Source: Desulfobacteraceae bacterium (GTDB lineage: Bacteria > Desulfobacterota > DSM-4660 > Desulfatiglandales > Desulfatiglandaceae). Taken from it: a stretch of DNA of 12,022 nucleotides. Position numbers and translations under genes: made by a program. Positions 6,267 through 12,022 of the stretch are shown piece by piece. The stretch covers positions 1 to 12,022 of the forward strand of contig JAUVRS010000051.1 of assembly GCA_030597505.1 (NCBI GenBank), written 5' to 3'. The notes under the pieces were generated by a model. It ran no database searches. It saw only the letters and a list, made by a program, of their open reading frames with translations, and was not told where the DNA came from. Within the stretch, counting starts at the first letter, position 1. Every line of letters begins with the position of its first letter.

Positions 6267-7913
6267 ATGGAATTTTCAGTAAGCCCCGATGGGGAGCGAT
6301 TCGAGATCCCCGGTGAGCAAAAACACAGGGAAGAATTTGGCCGGCTGGAAGAAATCGTAAAATCCCGACGCGAGCAAGGCCTTGAAATCGTCGTGGTCAT
6401 GGGGCTCGGGTTTGTCGGCGCAGTCATGGCCGCCGTGGTGGCCGATTCAGTGGATAAAAAGACGGGAAAACCCGGCAAATACGTCATTGGGATGCAGCGG
6501 CCGAGCACCCGGAGTTTCTGGAAGATCCCCCTGTTCAACCGGGGCATTTCGCCCGTCAAGGCAGAGGATCCTGAAGTTGCCTCCATGATTGAACGCTGCG
6601 TAGTGCAAAAAGAGACCCTTACAGCGACCTTCACCCACGATGCGCTGAAACTGGCGGACGTGGTGGTCGTGGATGTTCAGTGCGATTTTGTCAAAAAGGA
6701 ACTGGGAAATCTCAAAAGCGGTCATGCAGAGATTGGGGCCCTGGAAAAAAGCTTTGGGGTGATCGGTGAGAGAATTTCACCCGACTGTCTGGTGCTGATA
6801 GAGACCACGGTGCCGCCGGGAACAACCGAGTATGTAGCCTACCCGCTGATCAAAAAGGCATTCAAGGCCCGGGGCATTTCAAAAGAACCGCTTCTGGCCC
6901 ATAGCTTCGAGAGAGTCATGCCCGGAAAGAATTATGTGAGCTCTGTCAGGGATTTCTGGCGCGTTTGCAGCGGCATAAACCGGGAAAGCAGAGAAAGGGT
7001 GACGCGGTTTTTGTCTCACATACTCAATGTGGAGAATTTCCCCTTGACCGTTATGGAAAAACCCATTGAGAGTGAGACCTGCAAGATAGTGGAAAACAGC
7101 TACCGGGCGACCATCCTGGCCTTTATAAACGAGTGGAGCCTTTTTGCGGAGACCAATGGCGTTGACATCACAAAGGTGATAGAGGCCATTAGGGTCCGGC
7201 CCACCCACAGTAATATTTTGTTCCCCGGCCCGGGAATCGGGGGTTATTGTCTGCCAAAGGACGGGGGACTTGGCCTCTGGGCCTACAAACACCTGATGGG
7301 GTTTGAAAAGGATATCTTCCAGATCACCCCTCTTGCCATCAATATCAACGACACAAGGGGGTTACATGCCGCCCAGCTCGTAAGAGATGCCCTCAGAAAC
7401 ATGGGGCGGATCGTGGCGGCCTCACAAATCGCTTTGCTGGGGGCCTCCTACCGTGAGGACGTGGGAGATACCCGTTACAGCGGCTCCGAGATTATCGTTC
7501 GGAAACTAACCGAGATGGGAGCCGAAATCAAGGCACATGACCCCTATGTCCAGCACTGGTGGGAACTGGAAAAACAGGATTCCTATCCGGCGGTGGGAGA
7601 AAGCTGGTCGCGTTTTTTCAGAAACCAGGAACACCTCAGTGAATTCTCCATGACACCGGAGCTGGAAGATGCTCTCAAAGACAGCGATGCAGTGATCCTT
7701 GCGGTCCGGCACAATGCCTATCTGGAACTGGACCCGGATGATGTGGTGGAGATGGCAGGTGCGCCCCTGGCAGTTGTGGACTGCTTTGGGATCCTTGATG
7801 ACTCCCAGATAGAACGTTATTTTGAACTGGGCTGTGAGGTCAAGGGATTGGGAAGAGGCCATATAAACAGGATAAAGGATAGGGTGCGGAAGCGGAAGAT
7901 GGAGGGAAAATGA
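6267..7913 (+). CDS. Divergent nucleotide-sugar dehydrogenase (UDP-glucose/UDP-ManNAc dehydrogenase superfamily)
   Basis: Family members oxidise the C6 hydroxyl of a nucleotide sugar to a carboxylate using two NAD(P)+, supplying uronic acids for polysaccharides. Seen here: dinucleotide turn MGLGFVG (45-51), ETTVPPGTTE (179-188), SFERVMPG (213-220), the linker helix with Lys273 and Asn277 (KIVENSYR), catalytic Cys328 in GIGGYCLPKD (323-332), and the C-terminal sugar-binding domain (LLGASYREDVGDTR onward). At 548 residues it exceeds the usual 420-450 by about 100, including a 38-residue N-terminal extension and insertions. The acidic residue expected after the second strand (VIGxD) is absent (VIGMQRP, 73-79), and the usual VPTP is replaced by VQCDF (137-141). 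It may be a separate subfamily with a different cofactor or substrate. Start ATG 6267 has AGGAG at 6254-6258. It is followed after one base by the STAS gene. Confidence 0.85.
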   Translation: MEFSVSPDGERFEIPGEQKHREEFGRLEEIVKSRREQGLEIVVVMGLGFVGAVMAAVVADSVDKKTGKPGKYVIGMQRPSTRSFWKIPLFNRGISPVKAEDPEVASMIERCVVQKETLTATFTHDALKLADVVVVDVQCDFVKKELGNLKSGHAEIGALEKSFGVIGERISPDCLVLIETTVPPGTTEYVAYPLIKKAFKARGISKEPLLAHSFERVMPGKNYVSSVRDFWRVCSGINRESRERVTRFLSHILNVENFPLTVMEKPIESETCKIVENSYRATILAFINEWSLFAETNGVDITKVIEAIRVRPTHSNILFPGPGIGGYCLPKDGGLGLWAYKHLMGFEKDIFQITPLAININDTRGLHAAQLVRDALRNMGRIVAASQIALLGASYREDVGDTRYSGSEIIVRKLTEMGAEIKAHDPYVQHWWELEKQDSYPAVGESWSRFFRNQEHLSEFSMTPELEDALKDSDAVILAVRHNAYLELDPDDVVEMAGAPLAVVDCFGILDDSQIERYFELGCEVKGLGRGHINRIKDRVRKRKMEGK

Positions 7914-7914
7914 C

Positions 7915-8247
7915 ATGGAAGTCAACTTCAGGAAAGAAGAAAAGGCCTTGGTGGTCTCGGTCACCGGACGGATGGATGCTGTTTCAGCCCCTGATTTTGA
8001 TAAACAAGTGGAAAAGGAGATAGACAAAGGGGAGTCTTGTTTTGTCCTTGATCTTTCCGGACTCGATTATGTCAGCAGCGCCGGGCTGCGTAGCATGCTG
8101 ACTCTGGCCAAAAGATTGAAATCAAAAGAGGGCGGTCTGGTTTTGTGCGGGCTTCAGGAAATGGTGGCTGAGGTGTTTGAGGTCTCGGGGTTCACTACCA
8201 TCTTTGAGATTTACGGTTCGCTAAAAGAGGCGATGAAAGGGAAATAG
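7915..8247 (+). CDS. STAS-domain anti-sigma-factor antagonist
   Basis: The 110-residue protein is a single STAS domain of the SpoIIAA/RsbV type. In that family, the unphosphorylated protein binds an anti-sigma/serine kinase and frees its partner. Landmarks are VVSVTGRMDAVSAPDF (13-28), FVLDLSGLDYVSSAGLRS (43-60) and a final helix (GSLKEAMKGK). Ser55 (Ser54 next to it) aligns with the phosphorylated serine of SpoIIAA. A Shine-Dalgarno GGAGGG lies inside the end of the dehydrogenase gene, whose stop is one base before this ATG, so the two are translationally linked. No matching kinase or phosphatase gene is in the window. Such STAS proteins often control polysaccharide synthesis or secretion; here that link is inferred from the neighbour. 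Confidence 0.9.
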   Translation: MEVNFRKEEKALVVSVTGRMDAVSAPDFDKQVEKEIDKGESCFVLDLSGLDYVSSAGLRSMLTLAKRLKSKEGGLVLCGLQEMVAEVFEVSGFTTIFEIYGSLKEAMKGK

Positions 8248-8321
8248 GGCTTGCCAACTCCCATAAGTATCCGGTGTAGGTTTCCCGCATCCCCGTGTCC
8301 GGCGTCATCCTTTCTCCATGG

Positions 8322-9368
8322 TCATACCGGCCCATCCGCCGTCTCAAATGTAAAGGCCTTTTCTTTAAAAACCCTCAGACAGGCATCTACAACATCGGGA
8401 CGGTAGCAGGTCCCCCTGTGTTGAGAGATCTCTTCCAGGGCCAAATCAATCCCTTGGGCTGGTCTGTAAGGCCGGTGGGAGGCCATGGCCTCAACCACAT
8501 CGGCCACTCCCAGGATGCTTGCTTCGGTGAGAATCTCATCTCCTGACAGACCTGAAGGATAGCCCGAACCGTCGATCCGTTCGTGATGCTGCAGAACCAC
8601 GTGGGCGATAGGCCAGGGGAATTCGATGGGTTTCAGTATATCATATCCCACCTGGGGGTGAGCCTTGATCAGGTTAAATTCGATCTCAGAGATGCTGCCG
8701 GGCTTGCTCAAGATTTCCGCTGGTACGGATATCTTGCCAAGGTCATGGATGGTTCCCGCCATGCGGATGCAGTCGATCTGATCATCTGAAAGTCCCATCT
8801 CTTTAGCAATGGCACAGGCCAGGTCGGCCACGCGCTGTTGATGACCTGCGGTGTAAGGGTCTCTCATGACAACAGTCAACGCCATTGCATGGATACTTCC
8901 CTCCAAGGCCTTCCTCAGTGTCGCCACGCTCTTTTGAAGCTCGGTAGTCCGTTTCGCAACCGTCTCTTCAAGGTTCTTGCGAAAGGCCCGTGTCTCCATT
9001 TCAAGCTGCCGGCGCCGCAAGGCAGTGGCCACATTTATAAGCACTCCGTTTCGATCAAAGGGCTTGATGATATACCCATAAACACCCGTCTCCAAAGCAG
9101 AGTCTGCAACCCTCGGGTCATCCAATGCCGTCACCATGATGCCCGCAGTGTCGGGATATTCGGTCAGGGCATATTGGATAAAGTCCAGACCCGATTCCCC
9201 GGGCATGCTGATATCGGAAAGGATCAGGTCAAAGGTCTCCATTTTCAAAATATCACGGGCCGCCGAGGCATCTTCGGCCAGTGTGCAGTCATAACCGTTC
9301 ATCTTTAAAAGCTGTCCGAGGAGGTCTCGGATCATCTCTTCATCGTCAACCACCAAGATTTTCGCCAT
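8322..9368 (-). CDS. Response regulator with HD-GYP domain (cyclic di-GMP phosphodiesterase)
   Basis: This 348-residue protein joins an N-terminal receiver domain (1-120: Asp8/Asp9, phosphoacceptor Asp52, Thr80, Lys102) through a coiled-coil linker (about 120-158) to an HD-GYP domain (160-335). HD-GYP proteins hydrolyse cyclic di-GMP using a di- or tri-iron centre. The required residues are all visible: His176 (TAGHQQRV), His208-Asp209 (TIHDLGK), His237, the HHE-xx-DGSGYP motif (261-271) and Asp290 in GVADVVEAM. RPYRPA (299-304) follows as usual. It should therefore be active and switched by phosphorylation. It is the last gene of the minus-strand signalling operon, 59 bp after the receiver gene, and its end converges with the STAS gene 74 bp away. 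No strong Shine-Dalgarno is seen. Confidence 0.93.
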   Translation of the reverse strand: MAKILVVDDEEMIRDLLGQLLKMNGYDCTLAEDASAARDILKMETFDLILSDISMPGESGLDFIQYALTEYPDTAGIMVTALDDPRVADSALETGVYGYIIKPFDRNGVLINVATALRRRQLEMETRAFRKNLEETVAKRTTELQKSVATLRKALEGSIHAMALTVVMRDPYTAGHQQRVADLACAIAKEMGLSDDQIDCIRMAGTIHDLGKISVPAEILSKPGSISEIEFNLIKAHPQVGYDILKPIEFPWPIAHVVLQHHERIDGSGYPSGLSGDEILTEASILGVADVVEAMASHRPYRPAQGIDLALEEISQHRGTCYRPDVVDACLRVFKEKAFTFETADGPV

Positions 9369-9390
9369 TTCTATGTCCCCGTTGGTTGTT

Positions 9391-9418
9391 TACAGCAGCT
9401 GTATTAGACTTGCGCAAG
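9391..9418. promoter_or_regulatory. Two short palindromes in the gap before the HD-GYP gene
   Basis: TACAGC-A-GCTGTA (9391-9403) and CTTGCGCAAG (9409-9418) are perfect dyads in the 59-bp gap between the receiver and HD-GYP genes. They could be operator half-sites giving the HD-GYP gene separate control, or a weak hairpin. No clear promoter boxes were identified with them. Confidence 0.3.
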
Positions 9419-9427
9419 CCCTTAGCC

Positions 9428-9796
9428 CTAACCGTCCAAGAGTTCCCGAATCGCCTCTGACATCTCTTTCAGTTTGAAAGGCTTTTCAAAAGTTCGGTGA
9501 GCGCCCATGCGCTTGGCCATCTGGAGGTAGGTTTCGGGTCCGATGGCACCTCCTCCTGAAATGGCGATGATCTTCACATCCGAAAAGTCCCGTCGGAGTT
9601 CCCGGATGGTCTCGATACCCTCCTTTTCGGGCATGATAAGGTCGGTGATGACAAGATCAGCGCCATTTTCACAAAGCAAATTGAGCCCGATCTTCCCATT
9701 TTCGGCCTCCATCACCTCGTATCCGTCTCGCTCCAGGAAGTTCCGGAGCAAGGATCTTATGTGCTCATCATCGTCTATTACAATAATCAAGGCCAT
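9428..9796 (-). CDS. Stand-alone response regulator receiver protein
   Basis: A single CheY-like receiver domain of 122 residues with no output domain. Asp8/Asp9 form the acidic pocket, Asp52 (VITDLIMP) is the phosphoacceptor, Ser80 stands in the Ser/Thr switch position and Lys105 is the conserved lysine (FEKPF). It probably relays phosphate or acts by protein contact between the hybrid kinase and other partners. It starts 8 bp after the kinase stop; its Shine-Dalgarno overlaps that stop, so the two are translationally coupled. The TYLQMAKRMGAHRTFEKPF stretch is typical of single-domain receivers linked to complex hybrid kinases. Confidence 0.93.
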   Translation of the reverse strand: MALIIVIDDDEHIRSLLRNFLERDGYEVMEAENGKIGLNLLCENGADLVITDLIMPEKEGIETIRELRRDFSDVKIIAISGGGAIGPETYLQMAKRMGAHRTFEKPFKLKEMSEAIRELLDG

Positions 9797-9799
9797 TTT

Positions 9800-9806
9800 C
9801 CTCCTT
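9800..9806 (-). promoter_or_regulatory. Shine-Dalgarno overlapping the kinase stop codon
   Basis: On the minus strand AAGGAGG overlaps the TAA stop of the kinase gene and precedes the ATG of the receiver gene by 3-4 bases. This arrangement favours re-initiation by the same ribosome and fixed stoichiometry of kinase and receiver. Confidence 0.75.
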
Positions 9807-11454
9807 AATTGAACACCTTTCTGACGGTTTGTGCGATACCCCTTACTGAAATGGGCTTTGCCATAAATTCCCGGATGCCGGCCGCCTGCGCCTTTCCTTT
9901 TAGGGCCTGGTCAATGGACCCCGAACAGAGGATGATCGGAATGTTGGGTCGGGTGTTCAACAATTCCCTGGCCAGCTCTATGCCCGTCATCTTGGGCATG
10001 GTCATATCCGTAATCACCAGATCGAATCGATCCGCTTCTTCCCGGAATAACTCCAGGGCCTCAAAGCTGCCGTTTGTGGTGACAACGTGATACCCCAACC
10101 GCTCCAACATCTGTCTAGCCATCTCCAGCAGGACCGGTTCATCGTCAACAAAAAGGATACGCTCGGTCCCGGTTGGGAGTGGTTTTTGCGTCTTGGTTTC
10201 AGCGATCTTTTCAGGCTGTTCGGTCCTGGGAATATAGACATGGAAGGTGCTGCCCCCCCCGGGGTTGCTTTCGGCTGTGATCGCACCCCCATGGGTTACC
10301 ACAATGCTCTGGACCACCGACAACCCCAAGCCTGTCCCCTCGCCCTTCTCCTTGGTGGTGAAATAGGGCTCAAAGATCCGCTTGGTCACTTCCGGTTTCA
10401 TCCCGTCGCCCGTATCCTTTACTGTCAGTCTCAGATAGGGACCGGGTTTCAGATCCATCTCAGGTTCCGTTATGGAAACGTTCTGCAGCTCAACGTCAAG
10501 GGTGCCACCTTTTTCATCCATGGCTTGGCCTGCATTGGTGCAGAGGTTCATCAGGACTTGATGCATCTGAGTGGGGTCTGCATGGATAATACCCGTGTTC
10601 TTGGGAATAACCTCCCGAATCTCAATGGTGGAGGGCAACGCCGCCCTGAGGAGCTTTAAGACCTCCTTGACAATGTACCCGAGCTGGATGGGTCGTTGTT
10701 CTTGCTCCTGTCTTTGGCCCACGGTCACGATCTGCTGCACAAGTGTCTTGGCACGGTTGCCCGATTGATGTATTTGATCCAGGTCAGATGTGGCGTCATC
10801 ACCTTGAAGAATCCGCATCTTGGCCAGTTCCGAATATCCGATGATTGACGTGAGGATATTGTTGAAGTCATGGGCAATGCCCCCGGCAAGGGTACCGATG
10901 GCCTCCATTTTTTGAGCCTGTAGGAGTTGGGCTTCAACCCGTCTCTTTTCTTTTTCAGCCTGTCGATGCTCTTTTATTTCTTTCTCCAACCGCTTATTTG
11001 TTTTTGTCAATTCAGCAGTTCGTGCGAGGACCATCTCTTCCAACAAGTCCTTTTGTCTGCGTAATTGGTCTTCTGCCCTTTTGATCCGCAAGGCTGTATT
11101 GACCTGCGCAATCAGGACCGATTCGTCAATGGGTTTGGCCAGATAGGCATCGGCCCCGGATTCAAGCCCCATGACGAGATCTTTGGGGTCCGTCTTGATG
11201 GCCGTAATCATAAGTATGGGAATATGCTTTGTGTCTTCATTCTCTTTTAGTCTCTCGCAGACTTCATATCCGTCCATTTGGGGCATCTTGATATCAAGCA
11301 GGATCGTATCGGGTGACTCTGTCTTTGCCTTTTTGATTCCTTCCCGACCCGATTGCGCGGTTATCACCTGGCAGTCGGGAATAAAGGACCTCAAAATGGC
11401 TGAAATGGTGATCAGGTTGTCCTCTTTGTCATCAATCGCTAAAATCTTTGGCAT
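9805..11454 (-). CDS. Hybrid histidine kinase, REC-HisKA-HATPase-REC
   Basis: The 549-residue cytoplasmic kinase has no transmembrane or PAS sensor. Order of parts: receiver 1 (1-122; Asp8/9, Asp54, Thr84, Lys107), a charged coiled coil (124-183), HisKA with phosphoacceptor His195 (GGIAHDFNN), HATPase (about 290-412; N-box around Asn307, G1 DTGDGM 347-352, G2 GEGTGLGLS 371-379), a short linker, and receiver 2 (432-549; Asp436/437, Asp483, Ser511, Lys533). Input is likely phosphorylation of receiver 1 by another kinase, or a partner protein, and output passes through receiver 2 to the receiver and HD-GYP proteins. The start ATG 11454 has a strong AAGGAGG at 11465-11459. Only 20 bp separates it from a heptamer array, so any promoter must lie in or beyond that array, perhaps in front of the four-helix gene. 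Confidence 0.94.
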   Translation of the reverse strand: MPKILAIDDKEDNLITISAILRSFIPDCQVITAQSGREGIKKAKTESPDTILLDIKMPQMDGYEVCERLKENEDTKHIPILMITAIKTDPKDLVMGLESGADAYLAKPIDESVLIAQVNTALRIKRAEDQLRRQKDLLEEMVLARTAELTKTNKRLEKEIKEHRQAEKEKRRVEAQLLQAQKMEAIGTLAGGIAHDFNNILTSIIGYSELAKMRILQGDDATSDLDQIHQSGNRAKTLVQQIVTVGQRQEQEQRPIQLGYIVKEVLKLLRAALPSTIEIREVIPKNTGIIHADPTQMHQVLMNLCTNAGQAMDEKGGTLDVELQNVSITEPEMDLKPGPYLRLTVKDTGDGMKPEVTKRIFEPYFTTKEKGEGTGLGLSVVQSIVVTHGGAITAESNPGGGSTFHVYIPRTEQPEKIAETKTQKPLPTGTERILFVDDEPVLLEMARQMLERLGYHVVTTNGSFEALELFREEADRFDLVITDMTMPKMTGIELARELLNTRPNIPIILCSGSIDQALKGKAQAAGIREFMAKPISVRGIAQTVRKVFN

Positions 11455-11474
11455 TGTTCCTCCTTGCGGTCGGT

Positions 11475-11509
11475 GGTATTGGGTATTAGGTACTGGGTAT
11501 TGGGTCTCA
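11475..11509 (+). repeat. Left heptanucleotide array (GGTATTG type)
   Basis: Units are GGTATTG, GGTATTA, GGTACTG, GGTATTG and a decayed GGTCTCA. On the + strand this is the reverse complement of the array at 11890-12022. It fills the space between the stop of the four-helix gene (which uses the last degenerate unit) and the ribosome site of the kinase gene. Confidence 0.88.
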
Positions 11510-11875
11510 GTATTCCTTGTGAGCCTTTCTTATTGAGCTTATGTACGCGTTTAGTTTTTTTGGTAATATCTCGATGATCTGTTTAATTTCATCTATTTCA
11601 AGGGAAATCAGATTTCTTCGTATGGCTTTTGATAGCCAGCTTTTTGTTTCTTCTAATGATCCCCTCGCATAATAACAAAAGTTGAGACGGTCTTTGAAAT
11701 GAAAGCGCCCGTGGCCTTCCGCCAGATTGGCGCTGATGCTGTCCGCGGCGCGAACCAACTGTTTCCCTATGGTATCCTTTGCGAAATAATCCCACTTGAT
11801 ACAAATGTTCCATATTCTATCACTCAAGTCCTCTGCCATTTGATAAACATTCAGATCTTCTACTCTTAACACCAT
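11507..11875 (-). CDS. Four-helix-bundle protein (23S rRNA intervening-sequence family)
   Basis: This 122-residue protein has the pattern of the four-helix-bundle family found in 23S rRNA intervening sequences and also scattered singly in chromosomes (PF05635/TIGR02436 type). Key features are the N-terminal helix EDLNVYQMAEDLSDRIW (6-22), the family hallmark RAADSISANLAEG (42-54, usually RAAxSIxxNIAEG), the aromatic helix DRLNFCYYARGSLEET (62-77), and the fourth helix EIDEIKQIIEILPKKLNAYI. Related bundles bind nucleic acid or act as accessory proteins, but the role of stand-alone copies is unknown. ATG 11875 was chosen because a purine-rich GGGAAAAG precedes it and family homology begins there. 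The frame stays open upstream through the heptamer array to the window edge, encoding YWVLGxG repeats that are unlikely to be protein. The gene sits between two inverted heptamer arrays. Confidence 0.86.
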   Translation of the reverse strand: MVLRVEDLNVYQMAEDLSDRIWNICIKWDYFAKDTIGKQLVRAADSISANLAEGHGRFHFKDRLNFCYYARGSLEETKSWLSKAIRRNLISLEIDEIKQIIEILPKKLNAYISSIRKAHKEY

Positions 11876-11889
11876 CTGCTTTTCCCCAG

Positions 11890-12022
11890 TACCCAATACC
11901 CAATACCCAGTACCCAGTACCCAATACCTAATACCCAGTACCCAATACCCAGTACCCAATACCCAGTACCCAATACCTAATACCCAGTACCCATTACCTA
12001 ATACCCAGTACCCAATACCCAA
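11890..12022 (+). repeat. Right heptanucleotide array (TACCCAR type), 19 units, continues past the window
   Basis: Nineteen 7-base units in perfect phase occupy 133 bp exactly to the window end. Variants are TACCCAA, TACCCAG, TACCTAA and one TACCCAT, mixed in no simple order, with A/G at position 7 as the main variation. There are no insertions or deletions. It lies 15 bp upstream of the four-helix start codon and is inverted relative to the array at 11475-11509. Confidence 0.95.

Noticed and set aside
7506..8027. Minus-strand open frame of 173 codons across the dehydrogenase/STAS junction
   Set aside because: It overlaps two well-supported genes and has no protein-like motif.
10087..10659. 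Plus-strand open frame of 190 codons opposite the kinase
   Set aside because: It lies antisense to the conserved HATPase/receiver coding region; composition follows from that gene.
11890..12022. CRISPR array
   Set aside because: Units are 7 bp, directly abutting, with no unique spacers, so this is a simple tandem array.
11876..12022. YWVLGxG repeat peptide as a real N-terminal domain of the four-helix protein
   Set aside because: It is what any frame of the heptamer array encodes; the ATG at 11875 with a purine-rich leader fits the family start better. Kept only as a remark in the findings.

Overview
The window reads as a chromosomal stretch of an anaerobic Desulfobacterota (former Deltaproteobacteria) type bacterium. 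This is an inference from protein style (zinc-ribbon/HD-like protein, hybrid histidine kinase with HD-GYP partner, FNR/HcpR-type operator), not from a marker gene. No rRNA, tRNA, CRISPR array or recognisable transposase was seen.

Left part, + strand (1-4200): the end of a peptide-type ABC transporter ATPase (OppF/DppF family, 5' end cut by the window) is followed by an ATP-grasp ligase-like protein and an N-formylglutamate amidohydrolase-like protein, with short gaps of 34 and 30 bp. This looks like one transcription unit that imports a peptide-like compound and makes or breaks an amide bond. A separate gene follows with its own good sigma70-type promoter; it encodes an exported SUMF1/formylglycine-generating-enzyme-fold protein.

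Middle (4200-5455): this is a visibly AT-richer, gene-poor stretch. It holds a minus-strand class I methyltransferase broken by a frameshift at a run of seven G. Reading the gene through the run restores a full-length protein of about 208 residues. Next is a 191-bp nested inverted-repeat element, then an intergenic region ending in a TTGAC-N4-GTCAA palindrome placed 41.5 bp before a predicted transcription start. That promoter drives a zinc-ribbon protein whose HD domain has lost its metal-binding residues.

Right-centre, + strand (6126-8247): a CCCTGAA heptamer array in the leader precedes a divergent nucleotide-sugar dehydrogenase, followed after 1 bp by a STAS (anti-sigma-factor antagonist) protein. 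Together they suggest regulated polysaccharide production.

Right part, minus strand (12022 to 8322): a REC-HisKA-HATPase-REC hybrid kinase, a stand-alone receiver protein (Shine-Dalgarno overlapping the kinase stop) and a REC-HD-GYP protein form a signalling operon that probably controls cyclic di-GMP. It converges on the dehydrogenase/STAS pair. Upstream of the kinase lies a four-helix-bundle (23S rRNA intervening-sequence type) gene. It is bracketed by two heptanucleotide arrays in opposite orientation: 5 units on one side and at least 19 exactly phased units on the other, running off the window.

The strongest candidates for something undescribed are the inverted-heptamer-bracketed four-helix gene, the G-run-frameshifted methyltransferase beside the nested palindrome, the ligase/amidohydrolase pair, and the operator-controlled degenerate HD protein.
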